NCBI GenBank assembly: GCA_030428885.1
Contig: JAUIEJ010000012.1
Coordinates: 62,001 to 126,000 of the forward strand
DNA from: Gemmatimonadota bacterium
GTDB lineage: Bacteria; Gemmatimonadota; Gemmatimonadetes; Longimicrobiales; Gaopeijiaceae
Length of the DNA stretch: 64,000 nt
Reading direction: 5' to 3'
Below, one piece after another: positions 8,129 to 16,808 of this stretch (its first letter is position 1; each line of letters begins with the position of its first letter). The position numbers and the translations under genes are program-made. The notes beneath the pieces were generated by a model, which made no database searches, was not told the DNA's origin, and saw only the letters and a program-made list of their open reading frames with translations.

Positions 8129-9601
8129 CTAGAGCCGATCCGCGGCGCCTGACAAATCGGCCACCGGGAGCGGACGGGGAAATCGAGGTGCGCGGTCCGG
8201 TCGATCCGCCCGCGCGGCGAAATGGGTGAAGAAGACGGGGACGGTGCCCCGGGCGGACGTGGCCGTGCGGGAGCCTTCTCGGCGGGCCGCCTCCACGTCG
8301 AGAGGGAGAACCCCGCGCCGCGCCAGGAGTTCGGCCAGCGCCCACGGGTCGGACAGGCGCACGCACCCGTGACTCAGCGCCCGATCGGCCCGGGTGTACA
8401 GGTGACGGGCCGGGCTGTCGTGGAGATAGACGGCGTGGTGGTTCGGAAAGAGGAACTTGATGGCCCCCAGGGCATTGGTGGGACCGGGGCGCTGGCGCAC
8501 CCGGAGGCCCGGCGGCCAACTCCCGGGGCGGGACCAGTCCACGTCGGCCGGGTCCACCGCCCGGTCGGACCCGTCCAGCACCTCGTACCCTCCCCGGGAG
8601 AGATGGCCGGGATCGGCGGCCTGGGCCGGCGCCAGCTCCCCCAGGAGGATGGACTCGGGGACGTTCCACTCGGGGTGGACCACCACCGACTCCAGCGTGT
8701 CGGCGAGAGGAGGCGTGGGCGTGTCGGGGGCGCCCACCACCACGGGCATGTGGAGGATCGACGCCCCGGCATCCACGACGGACAGCTCGAACGAGGGGAC
8801 GTCGATCCAGAGCGTCAGCTCGGTTCCGAACGTCCGGGGCAACCACCGCCACCGCTCCAGGGTCGAGCGCAGGGCGTGGACCCGCTCCTCCACCGGCTCC
8901 GAGAGGGCGGCCCAGGTGTCGTCGCCCACCACCCCGTCGGGCTCCAGCCCCAGGCGGCCCTGGGCGAGGCGGACCGACTCCTCCAGGTCGGCGTCGAAGG
9001 TGGCGGGGCGCACGTTGCCTCGCCCCGCCGCCCGGGCCTCGGCGGCGTCTACGGATGCGGCCAGACGGGCCCGCAGTCGAACCACCGCGTGTCCCGAGTC
9101 CCCCACGCGCAGGGCCGCGGCGGGCGCGGGACCCGGGGCGGGCCACCCGCCGTCCCGCGCCCGATCCTCGTACACCGCCAGCCATTCCACCAGACGCTGG
9201 TACTCGGGGTGTACCGGCAGGGGGAATTCGTCGTCCGGCGCGCCGCCGGCCGCCTCCATGCTGCGATAGGGCTCGGGGCGTCCATCGGGCGGCGTGGCTC
9301 CTGCGGCCAGGTCCCTCCGGAGACGGCGCAGGCCGTCGTCCAGGAGCGAGTCCAGGGCAGACGGGCGCGCGCCCCGCGCCCGGGCGGCGGCCACCTCGGT
9401 TGCACCGTAGGCGGCGGGATCGAGGCCGTGAGCCGAGGCGGCGTGGATGCGGGCGAGGCGGGTCTGCAGGCGCGAGTCGAGTTCGGCCGGCGCCCCTCGC
9501 CCGAACCCCGACGCGACGCCGGCACCGGCCGTGAGGATCAGGGCCCCCAGGACAAGGCGGGCTCCGCGGTGGCGGAAGAGGGCGGTGAAGGGCGAGGGCA
9601 C
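8129..9601 (-). CDS. YcbB-type L,D-transpeptidase (peptidoglycan cross-linking)
   Basis: This is a 490-residue exported protein with an N-terminal hydrophobic signal or anchor (residues ~14-32). A region around residues 165-235 fits a peptidoglycan-binding domain (GLEPDGVVGDDTWAAL). The C-terminal YkuD-type catalytic domain carries LSHGCVRLSDPW, whose Cys is the nucleophile. YcbB-like enzymes make 3-3 cross-links or attach proteins to peptidoglycan in the periplasm. It is the first gene of the minus-strand cluster that continues into the two-component genes 11 bases downstream. This ties envelope remodelling to those regulators by context only. Confidence 0.9.
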   Translation of the reverse strand: MPSPFTALFRHRGARLVLGALILTAGAGVASGFGRGAPAELDSRLQTRLARIHAASAHGLDPAAYGATEVAAARARGARPSALDSLLDDGLRRLRRDLAAGATPPDGRPEPYRSMEAAGGAPDDEFPLPVHPEYQRLVEWLAVYEDRARDGGWPAPGPAPAAALRVGDSGHAVVRLRARLAASVDAAEARAAGRGNVRPATFDADLEESVRLAQGRLGLEPDGVVGDDTWAALSEPVEERVHALRSTLERWRWLPRTFGTELTLWIDVPSFELSVVDAGASILHMPVVVGAPDTPTPPLADTLESVVVHPEWNVPESILLGELAPAQAADPGHLSRGGYEVLDGSDRAVDPADVDWSRPGSWPPGLRVRQRPGPTNALGAIKFLFPNHHAVYLHDSPARHLYTRADRALSHGCVRLSDPWALAELLARRGVLPLDVEAARREGSRTATSARGTVPVFFTHFAARADRPDRAPRFPRPLPVADLSGAADRL

Positions 9602-9880
9602 GAGACGGCTCCTGGGTTGGGGACTCGAAGGGACACCCCTTCCTTCGCAACCCCCGTGCCAGCCCTACGGGGCCTGGAATCCCGCCGAACCATCAGATCG
9701 AACGACCAATCTGAAAGCGCGTCGTGCGAACTGAATACGCCGCCCCTCGGCCCTCTCCCTTCCACCGGGGCCCGGATCCGGCGGAACGTCGCGGCGGGAC
9801 GCCACGAAGGCCGGTCCGGCACGCCCGTTGCTCTTCCAGGGGGGTGAATTCGTGAGAACCATCCCTCAAGGAGAACCATC

Positions 9881-10027
9881 ATGCTCGGCCTCGCCGTCAC
9901 TTTCCTGGTCATCGCCCTCATCGCCGCGGTCCTGGGATTCGGAGGCATCGCGGGCACGGCCGCCGGACTCGCCAAGCTCGCCTTCTTCGTGTTCATCGTG
10001 ATGGCGGTGCTGGCCTTCCTCTTCTGA
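9881..10027 (+). CDS. DUF1328 (YtjA-like) small membrane protein
   Basis: This 48-residue protein consists of two hydrophobic helices separated by a Gly-rich turn ([20 protein letters not shown]), the pattern of the DUF1328/YtjA family. A strong ribosome-binding site (AAGGAG) lies about 8 bases before the ATG. The CsbD-family gene follows 48 bases later. DUF1328 and CsbD genes frequently neighbour each other in stress-response contexts, but the molecular role is unknown. Confidence 0.88.
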   Translation: MLGLAVTFLVIALIAAVLGFGGIAGTAAGLAKLAFFVFIVMAVLAFLF

Positions 10028-10075
10028 GGGACCCCACGACGAACGAGAGATCCCCGTACCACGGAGATTCGCATC

Positions 10076-10294
10076 ATGAATCGCAACGAAATCGAAGGAA
10101 ACTGGAAGCAGCTCAAGGGTCGCGCCAAGGAGAAGTGGGGCGAACTCACCGACGACGAACTCGACCGCATCGACGGTCGGCGGGAGCGCCTCGTGGGCGT
10201 CCTCCAGGAGCGCTACGGCAAGACCGAGCGGGAGGCCTCGAAGGAGGCCGACGACTTCTTCGACGCCCTGGAAGAGGTCACCACCGCGTCGTGA
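10076..10294 (+). CDS. CsbD-family stress protein
   Basis: This is a 72-residue, highly charged, Cys-free protein. Its start (MNRNEIEGNWKQLKGRAKEKWG) is diagnostic of the CsbD family, with the conserved GxWxQxKGxxKxxWG core. CsbD proteins are induced by general stress in Bacillus and other bacteria; their biochemical function is unknown. It lies 48 bases after the DUF1328 gene. The convergent hydrolase gene is separated from it by a strong hairpin. Confidence 0.93.
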   Translation: MNRNEIEGNWKQLKGRAKEKWGELTDDELDRIDGRRERLVGVLQERYGKTEREASKEADDFFDALEEVTTAS

Positions 10295-10321
10295 CCGCGG
10301 ACCGCGCAGCGCCGCGGCCGC

Positions 10322-10354
10322 ACGGGGGCGGGCCCACCACGGGTCCGCCCCCGT
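10322..10354. terminator. Bidirectional transcription terminator hairpin
   Basis: Perfect 10-base arms (ACGGGGGCGG at 10322-10331 and CCGCCCCCGT at 10345-10354) extend inward by GCCC/GGGT, giving a 14-pair stem with one G-T wobble and a 5-base loop. It lies between the convergent CsbD and hydrolase genes. No T-tract follows on either strand. Confidence 0.8.
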
Positions 10355-10360
10355 CGCACT

Positions 10361-11341
10361 TCAGGGAAGCGCGCGCAGGAACGCCACGATCCGGCGGGCG
10401 AGGGGCGCCGTGCTCTCCGGCGAGAGGATGTCACCGGCCAGGACGTGGACGCCCGGGTCGCCCACCGGCCCGTCCCACGCCACCACCTCGGTGGGGGCGC
10501 CGCCGAGCAGCCGACTCCGGGTGCGGATGGCGTCCACGTCCACCACGCGGTCGCCGGGAGCGTAGACGACCAGGGCCGGAGCCCGGACGTCGGCCAGGAC
10601 CCCGTCGTCCACCAGGTCCACCAGGGCCATCATGGGCAGCAGCGCCCGGGTCGGGTACGCCGTGGTCCACCACCGACCCTGGGCCTCGTTGGCCGGCTCC
10701 CAGCTCCGGGTCGGGCCCACCACGGCCCGGGCGATGGCGCCGCCCCACGGCCACAGCAGGATGCCCGCCGCCGGGTCGGCGGGACGGAAGTTGGGGGAGA
10801 GGGCCACCACCGCGGCCACGGCGTCGGCCTCGTCCAGGCGGGCGGCGGCCCACAAGGCCAGGGTGGCGCCGGTGGAGGTGCCCACCAGCACCACCCGTTC
10901 CCCCAGCCGCCGACCCACGGCCACGGCTTCGGCGGCGTCTCTCAGCCAGTCGCCCGCGGTTGCGTCGGCCAGCGCCTCGCCGTCCCCCCCGTGGCCCGTG
11001 AGGCGGGTGTAGAAGAGGTTGGCGCCCAGGGTCGCGGCCACCGAGTCGGCCAGGGGGGCGGCCTCCCGGCGCGTGGCGGAGTAGCCGTGGAGGTAGACCA
11101 CCGAGAGGGGGGTGGGGGAGGGGGCGTCCGGGTCGGCCCACACCACCGTCTTCTCGGCGCCGGGGCGGAGTCCCGGGACGGACGCCTCGGAGGCGGCCAG
11201 CCATTCCACCACCTCGTCCACCGGCGGGACCGGGGCGGGAGACGGGTCCACGTCCACCCCCACCCGGGGCCCCGCCGCGAAGACCCCGGCGAAGGCCACC
11301 GCGGTCACGGCCCCTCCCCGGATCACCCCCCGGCGGGTCAC
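10361..11341 (-). CDS. Exported alpha/beta hydrolase (esterase/lipase-like)
   Basis: This 326-residue protein has an N-terminal signal with a twin-arginine-like start (TRRGVIRGG followed by a hydrophobic stretch), so Tat export is possible. The alpha/beta-hydrolase core is visible: oxyanion-hole region YLHGYSA, nucleophile elbow GTSTG, an acidic residue region in VVYAPGDRVVD and a candidate catalytic His near GVHVLAGD. The substrate is not inferable. Its start overlaps the stop of the upstream NTF2-like gene by 4 bases (ATGA), indicating a two-gene operon. Confidence 0.82.
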   Translation of the reverse strand: MTRRGVIRGGAVTAVAFAGVFAAGPRVGVDVDPSPAPVPPVDEVVEWLAASEASVPGLRPGAEKTVVWADPDAPSPTPLSVVYLHGYSATRREAAPLADSVAATLGANLFYTRLTGHGGDGEALADATAGDWLRDAAEAVAVGRRLGERVVLVGTSTGATLALWAAARLDEADAVAAVVALSPNFRPADPAAGILLWPWGGAIARAVVGPTRSWEPANEAQGRWWTTAYPTRALLPMMALVDLVDDGVLADVRAPALVVYAPGDRVVDVDAIRTRSRLLGGAPTEVVAWDGPVGDPGVHVLAGDILSPESTAPLARRIVAFLRALP

Positions 11342-11892
11342 CCGCCGATGCCGCCCAGGAAGCGGTCGGGAATCGGGGTGTCGGGCGTTTCACCCGCCCA
11401 GAAGATGGTCACCACCCACCACCGGGTGCCGTCGTGGAGCAACTGGAAGGAGTTCACTCCCCGCTGGAAGGGCTCGGGATCGTCGGCGGCACGCCGCGAC
11501 TCGTAGGCGCTCATGAGATGCACCACGGCGCCGTAGCGCTCCACCACCCGGCCCACTTCGGTCTCGAAGAAGCCGCCCTGGACCAGCCCCGGGTCGGCCA
11601 GCTCGATGTACTCCTCGGGAGCGAGTACCCGCATGCCCACCGCCCCGTTGGGCCCCCGGCCGGTGGGGATCAGGCGGGCGCCGTCGGCCATGAGGGTGCG
11701 GAACCGGTCCCAGTCCCGGGGGGCTCCCGCCGGCCCCGAGATGGATTCGTACACCGCCGCCAGGATGCCGTCGAGGGTTTCCACGTCGGCGGGGTCGGGG
11801 GTGGTCGCGGCCGTCTGGCCCGCCGCCGGGGCGGGGAGCACCATCCAGAGGGCGCACACCACCCCACACATCGTCATCTTCCATCGGTCCAT
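11338..11892 (-). CDS. Exported NTF2/SnoaL-like fold protein
   Basis: This 184-residue protein has a signal peptide (residues 1-~25, cut near AAGQ). The remainder looks like an NTF2/DUF4440-like cone: an early helix (DGILAAVYESISG), WDRFRTLMADGARLIP, and terminal strands SFQLLHDGTRWWVVTIFWAGE. Members of this fold can be enzymes or small-molecule binders; no catalytic residues stand out. It is translationally coupled to the alpha/beta hydrolase gene downstream. Its promoter must lie in the 158-base divergent gap shared with mutS. Confidence 0.72.
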   Translation of the reverse strand: MDRWKMTMCGVVCALWMVLPAPAAGQTAATTPDPADVETLDGILAAVYESISGPAGAPRDWDRFRTLMADGARLIPTGRGPNGAVGMRVLAPEEYIELADPGLVQGGFFETEVGRVVERYGAVVHLMSAYESRRAADDPEPFQRGVNSFQLLHDGTRWWVVTIFWAGETPDTPIPDRFLGGIGG

Positions 11893-12050
11893 GGATCGCT
11901 CCGGGTCGGGGAGGGCTATCTCGACATCAATGTAGCAGGGGCGGCCGCCCGGCGCGTCCCGCCGCGCGCCGGTTGATCCCGGTGGCGCGGGTCCGGTAGC
12001 TTCGAGGCTCCCCGGTTCCCCGTCCGCCGTTTCCCGCCGTCGTCTCCGCC

Positions 12051-14687
12051 ATGGCCGAAGTCCAGGACACGCCCCTCATGCAGCAGTGGCGCGAGGTGAA
12101 GCGCCGGCACAGGGACGCCCTGGTGTTTTTCCGGGTGGGAGACTTCTACGAACTCTTCCACGGCGACGCCGAGGAGGGGTCGCGGATCCTGGGACTCACC
12201 CTCACCAGCCGCAACAACGGGGGCGCGGCCCGGGTGCCCCTGGCGGGGATTCCCGTGAAGGCGCTGGACGACTACCTGGCCCGCCTCGTGAAGGCGGGCC
12301 GGCGGGTGGCCATCTGCGAGCAGGTGGAGGACCCCGCCGAGGCCAAGGGCATCGTGCGCCGGGAGGTGACCGAGACGGTCACGCCGGGCACCGTGCTCCA
12401 CGACACCCTGCTCCCGGATCGGCGCAACACCTTCCTGGTGGCGGTGTCGCCGGCGTCCGACGGGTGCCGGGGGGTGGCGGCCCTGGACCTCTCCACCGGG
12501 GAACTCACGGTCCAGGAGGTGTCGGAGGGGCAGCTCGCCCACGAGTTGGGGCGTCTCGAGCCGTCGGAGCTGCTCCTGGCGCGCCCCGACGAGGACGCCC
12601 CCGACCTGGCCGCGGCCCTCTCGGCCGTCTCGGCGGGAGCGGCCCACACCTGGCGGGACCCCTGGGTCTTCGATCCGGCCCTGGGCCGGGACGAACTGGT
12701 CACCCGCTACGGCGTGCAGAGCCTCGAGGGCTTCGGATTGGAATCGGGGGACCACCGGCTGGTGGCGGCGGCCGGCGCCCTGGTGACCTACGTCCAGGAG
12801 ATCCGCCCGGGGGGCGTGGAGCATCTCCGGCCCCCCCGGGTGCTCCGCCCCGGGACCAGCATGGTCCTGGACGAGATGACTCGGCGGAATCTCGAACTGG
12901 TGGAGCCCCTCCGCTCCGGCGAGGCCGGGGGCACGCTCCTGGGGGTCCTGGACGAAGCGGTGACCGCCATGGGGGGGCGCCTGTTGCGCCAGTGGGTGCT
13001 GCGGCCCCTGGTCGATCCCGCCGCCATCTGGGCGCGGCAGGAGGCCGTGGCGGAACTCGCCGCCGACGGGGCCTTCCGCCGCCGGCTCCGGGACGCCCTC
13101 CGCCCCATCACCGACCTGGAGCGGGTAGCCGGGAAGCTGGGCACGGGGCGGGCCGCCCCCCGGGACCTGGCGGGCCTCGCCCGCTCCCTGGGCATGCTGC
13201 CGGGCCTGCGGGAGGCCACCGCCCAGGCCTCCGCCGACCTCCTCCGCCGGGTGGGGGGCGAACTGGACCTCCTGGACGACGTGGCCGAGCTCCTGGCCGC
13301 CGCCCTGGCCGACGAGGTGCCCGTCACCCTCCAGGAGGGGGGCGTGATCCGGGCCGGCTTCGATGCCGAACTGGACGAGCTCCGGGAGGTGCGGGACGGC
13401 GCCGTGGACTTCATCGCCCGGCTCCAGGCCCGGGAGCGGGAGGCCACGGGCATCGGGTCGCTGAAGGTCGGGTTCAACAAGGTGTTCGGGTACTACCTGG
13501 AGGTCACCAAGGCCAATCTGGACCGGGTGCCCGAGGCCTACGTGCGGAAGCAGACCCTGGCCAACGCCGAGCGCTACTTCACGCCGGAGTTGAAGGAGTG
13601 GGAGGAGAAGGTCTTCGGCGCCGAGGACCGCATCGCCCACCTCGAGGCCGATCTCTTCGCCGACGTGCGCCGGCAGGTGGCCGCCCGCATCACCCGGCTC
13701 CAGGACACGGCGGCGGGCGTGGCCACCCTGGACGTCCTGGCGGGGCTGGCCGAAGGGGCCGTGTCCCGGGGGTACGTGCGCCCGGAGGTCCACACGGGCT
13801 ACGACCTGCGCATCGTGGCGGGCCGCCACCCGGTGGTGGAGACCACCATGCCCCGGGACGAGTTCATTCCCAACGATCTGGCCCTGGACGACGACGGATT
13901 CCTGGTGATCCTCACCGGGCCCAACATGGCGGGAAAGAGCACCGTGCTGCGCCAGGTGGGGCTGATCCAGCTCCTGGCCCAGATGGGGGCCTTCGTCCCC
14001 GCCGACGAGGCCCGGATTCCCGTGGCCGACCGCCTCTTCACCCGGGTGGGCGCCTCGGACAATCTGGTGCGGGGCCAGTCGACCTTCATGGTGGAAATGC
14101 ACGAGACGGCGGCGATCCTCCACGGGGCCACCGAGCGTTCCCTGGTGCTCCTGGACGAGATCGGCCGGGGCACCAGCACCTACGACGGGGTGTCCATCGC
14201 CTGGTCGGTCACCGAACACCTCCACGAGGAGGTGGGGTGCAAGGCCATCTTCGCCACCCACTATCACGAGTTGACCCAGCTCGGCGATCTGCTCCCGGGG
14301 GTGCGCAACCTCAACGTGTCGGTGCGGGAGGTGGGCGAGGACATCGTCTTCCTGCGGCGCCTGGAGCCGGGCGGCGCCGATCGCTCGTACGGCATCCAGG
14401 TGGCCCGCCTCGCCGGCGTGCCCCGGGCCGTCATCGACCGGGCCCGGGAACTTCTCGTCGAGTTGGAGGGAACACATTCCGGTGGAGGCGAGGGTCTCGG
14501 GCGCCACGGTCGTCATCGACCTGCCTCCGAGCCGCCCCCGGATCAACTCTCCTTCTTCCAGACCGCCCCGGATCATCCGGTCCTCGACGCCTTGAAGGAT
14601 CTCGACGTGAATCGCATCACGCCCCTGGAGGCTCTGCGCCTCCTCGACGACTACGTGCGCCGGGTGAAGGGCGGAGGTGGATCGTGA
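12051..14687 (+). CDS. mutS: DNA mismatch repair ATPase MutS
   Basis: This 878-residue protein matches MutS in length and domain order. The mismatch-contact motif FYE lies in GDFYELF (F32, E34). The connector, core and clamp regions follow. The C-terminal ABC-type ATPase has Walker A GPNMAGKST and Walker B LVLLDEIGRGTSTYDG, then the H-loop ATHYHEL. MutS recognises mismatches and recruits MutL; no mutL is in this window. A downstream lipoprotein gene starts inside its stop codon (GTGA), an unusual coupling for a repair gene. Confidence 0.97.
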   Translation: MAEVQDTPLMQQWREVKRRHRDALVFFRVGDFYELFHGDAEEGSRILGLTLTSRNNGGAARVPLAGIPVKALDDYLARLVKAGRRVAICEQVEDPAEAKGIVRREVTETVTPGTVLHDTLLPDRRNTFLVAVSPASDGCRGVAALDLSTGELTVQEVSEGQLAHELGRLEPSELLLARPDEDAPDLAAALSAVSAGAAHTWRDPWVFDPALGRDELVTRYGVQSLEGFGLESGDHRLVAAAGALVTYVQEIRPGGVEHLRPPRVLRPGTSMVLDEMTRRNLELVEPLRSGEAGGTLLGVLDEAVTAMGGRLLRQWVLRPLVDPAAIWARQEAVAELAADGAFRRRLRDALRPITDLERVAGKLGTGRAAPRDLAGLARSLGMLPGLREATAQASADLLRRVGGELDLLDDVAELLAAALADEVPVTLQEGGVIRAGFDAELDELREVRDGAVDFIARLQAREREATGIGSLKVGFNKVFGYYLEVTKANLDRVPEAYVRKQTLANAERYFTPELKEWEEKVFGAEDRIAHLEADLFADVRRQVAARITRLQDTAAGVATLDVLAGLAEGAVSRGYVRPEVHTGYDLRIVAGRHPVVETTMPRDEFIPNDLALDDDGFLVILTGPNMAGKSTVLRQVGLIQLLAQMGAFVPADEARIPVADRLFTRVGASDNLVRGQSTFMVEMHETAAILHGATERSLVLLDEIGRGTSTYDGVSIAWSVTEHLHEEVGCKAIFATHYHELTQLGDLLPGVRNLNVSVREVGEDIVFLRRLEPGGADRSYGIQVARLAGVPRAVIDRARELLVELEGTHSGGGEGLGRHGRHRPASEPPPDQLSFFQTAPDHPVLDALKDLDVNRITPLEALRLLDDYVRRVKGGGGS

Positions 14688-15049
14688 GGGCCCGGCCCCT
14701 GGCGTTGGCCTGTCTCGTCCCGGTCCTCGCCGCCTGCGCGGGGGACCAGCAGATCGAGCGGCCCACCCCCCTCTTCACCGACGTCCCCATCGAGTACCCC
14801 CTCTCCATGTGGGACCAGGACATCGAAGGACAGACGCTCCTCCGGGTCCGGGTGACGGAGATGGGGCGGGTGGACGAGGTCGAGGTCATGCAGTCCAGCG
14901 GTCACGCCGCCCTGGACACGGCCGCGGTGCGCGGGGCCCGCGCGCTCCGGTTCCAGCCCGCGCGCCGCAACGGGCGCCGCATCGAGGTGTGGGCTCAGGT
15001 GCCCGTGGAGTTCTCCAAGCGGGCGCGGCCGGGTGGCGGAGGGGGCTGA
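14684..15049 (+). CDS. Lipoprotein with a TonB C-terminal-like domain
   Basis: This 121-residue protein starts at GTG 14684, overlapping the mutS stop (GTGA), with GGAGG shortly upstream. The signal ends in LAAC, a lipobox. The remainder fits an energy-transducer TonB C-terminal fold: LRVRVTEMGRVDEVEVMQSSGHAALDTAAVRGARALRF contains the family pattern V..G.V..V.V..SSG...LD.AA...., and ends near FQPARRNGR. It lacks the long Pro-rich spacer and inner-membrane anchor of true TonB, so it is more likely a periplasmic partner than a full energy transducer. Confidence 0.8.
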   Translation: MRARPLALACLVPVLAACAGDQQIERPTPLFTDVPIEYPLSMWDQDIEGQTLLRVRVTEMGRVDEVEVMQSSGHAALDTAAVRGARALRFQPARRNGRRIEVWAQVPVEFSKRARPGGGGG

Positions 15050-16769
15050 CAACCCCGGCAGGCTGAGCCGGCTCCTCCTGGCCGCGGGATTGGCGGCCCT
15101 CGCCGCCGTGTACTTCCTGGGGGCCCGACGCGATCCGCTCCTGGCCGGCGACGAGGCGTGGTACGTGGGCCTGGCCCGGTCCCTGGGCGAGGGCGCGGGC
15201 TACACCCTGGACGGTCTCGCCCACGCCGTGTATCCCCCGGGCCTTCCCCTGGTTCTGGTTCCCGCCGTGGAGCGCTGGGGCGTGGATCCCCCGGCCCTCT
15301 TCGCCTACACCACGGTGTGGAGTCTCGTCTGCCTGGGAGCGGTGGCCCTCTGGCTCCGGAGCCGCTCCGACGTGGCCCGGGCGGCGCCCTACCTCTGGTT
15401 CGTGCTGGCCTCGGTGGCGGTGTTCGACGTCTTCACCGACCTCCGCTCCGAGGGGCTCTTCCTGGGGGTCTGGGGACTCCTCTTCGCCCTCCTGGAGGTC
15501 GGGGCGAGGCCCCCCGGCGAGACGAGACGGCCCCTATTCCTCCGGGCCGTGGCCGGGGCGGGCCTGGTGCTCGGGGCCGCCCTTCCGGCGGTGCGCACCA
15601 TCGGGGTCGCCCTCCCGGCGGCGCTGGGCGTGGCCCTCGTGGCCACGCGCCTTCGACGGGAGCGTCCTTCCCGGACGTGGGCCGTGGGGGCCGCATCGGC
15701 CCTGGCGGGCGGACTGCTCTACCAGGTGTGGTGGAAGGGGCGCACCCTGCGCTTCGACCACGATCGGGCCTACGGCAGCCTCCTCACCATGGTCGACCCC
15801 CACGAGCCGGACCTGGGCGCGGCGGGTCCCCTCCAGCTCGTGGAGCGGGTACTGGACCAGACGGCCGTCCAGCTCGGCCACGGGGTGGAGATCCTCACCA
15901 ACGTGACCCCCCTCCACCCCTTCTTCTTCGGGGCGCCCCAGGTGGTGCTGGCGATTCTCGTGGGAGCCGGGGTGGTGGCGGAGCTGCGTCGCCCGAATCC
16001 GGTGGCCGGATGGTTCTTTCTGGCGTACGGCTCGATCCTGGCGCTCTGGCCCTTCGACGAGGGCACGCGCTTCCTGGTGCCCGTCCTCCCCCTCCTGCTG
16101 CTCTTCGTCGTCCGGGGTGCCGAGGCCGTGTGGGCCCTCCGCCCCGTCACGCCCGAGGGGTGGCGGCGTCTGGCGGTCCGCCTGGCCCTCCTGGCCGGGG
16201 TGGCCGCGGCCGAGACCCTGGCCCGGAGCCCCGGCTCCCGGCAGGGGTGGGCCTGGGTCGGGGTCTGGGCCGGGGCCGCCGTGGCGGCGTGGGTGGCGGC
16301 GCCCCGCTGGGTGCGCCTCCCGGCGGTGCCGGCGGCGCGACGGTGGGCGCCGGTGTGGGGGGTGGTGTTCCTCCTCCTGGGGGTGCCGAGACTGGTGGCG
16401 GGGGTCGTCCTCCACCGGGCCGGGGTCCCCAAGTTCCAGTCCGACCGTCTCACCGGGGCCGTGGAGTGGATCGACGCCCGGACCGACTCGGGGGCGATCC
16501 TGGCCGCCACCGACGAGGCCCAGGGACTCCACCTCCACACCCGCCGCCGGGTCCGTCTGGTGCCCACCACCGCCGATGCCCAGCGGCTCTGGACGGCCCT
16601 CGACACCGCTCGGGTGCGGTACCTGGTGGTGCCCGCCGCCCACGAATACCCCTACCTTCGTCCCACCGGTGACGAGCGCGTCGACGCGCTGGAGGCCGCC
16701 CGCCCCGGTGCCCTGGACCTCGTCCACGCCTGGCCCATGGGTCGGGTCTTCGAGGTCCGGCCTCCCTGA
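15033..16769 (+). CDS. GT-C-fold polytopic membrane glycosyltransferase-like protein
   Basis: This 578-residue protein has roughly ten hydrophobic helices. The start is GTG 15033, overlapping the previous gene by 17 bases. The first luminal/periplasmic loop contains AGDEAWYVGLARSLGEGAGY. A DE motif right after the first helix is the catalytic-loop pattern of PMT/ArnT-type GT-C transferases that use polyprenyl-phosphate sugars. A C-terminal soluble tail (from about residue 460) includes LAATDEAQGLHLHTRR. The acceptor and donor are unknown; envelope glycan or lipid modification is the family expectation. Confidence 0.75.
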   Translation: MAEGADNPGRLSRLLLAAGLAALAAVYFLGARRDPLLAGDEAWYVGLARSLGEGAGYTLDGLAHAVYPPGLPLVLVPAVERWGVDPPALFAYTTVWSLVCLGAVALWLRSRSDVARAAPYLWFVLASVAVFDVFTDLRSEGLFLGVWGLLFALLEVGARPPGETRRPLFLRAVAGAGLVLGAALPAVRTIGVALPAALGVALVATRLRRERPSRTWAVGAASALAGGLLYQVWWKGRTLRFDHDRAYGSLLTMVDPHEPDLGAAGPLQLVERVLDQTAVQLGHGVEILTNVTPLHPFFFGAPQVVLAILVGAGVVAELRRPNPVAGWFFLAYGSILALWPFDEGTRFLVPVLPLLLLFVVRGAEAVWALRPVTPEGWRRLAVRLALLAGVAAAETLARSPGSRQGWAWVGVWAGAAVAAWVAAPRWVRLPAVPAARRWAPVWGVVFLLLGVPRLVAGVVLHRAGVPKFQSDRLTGAVEWIDARTDSGAILAATDEAQGLHLHTRRRVRLVPTTADAQRLWTALDTARVRYLVVPAAHEYPYLRPTGDERVDALEAARPGALDLVHAWPMGRVFEVRPP

Positions 16770-16808
16770 CGGGAGTCCCCTGTCACTCCACATCCAGCCC
16801 CCACCGCC

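Noticed and set aside
11916-14576. A long open frame antisense to mutS
   Set aside because: It mirrors the codon structure of mutS, has low-complexity Gly/His/Pro composition and no start context. G+C-rich genomes commonly give such shadow frames.
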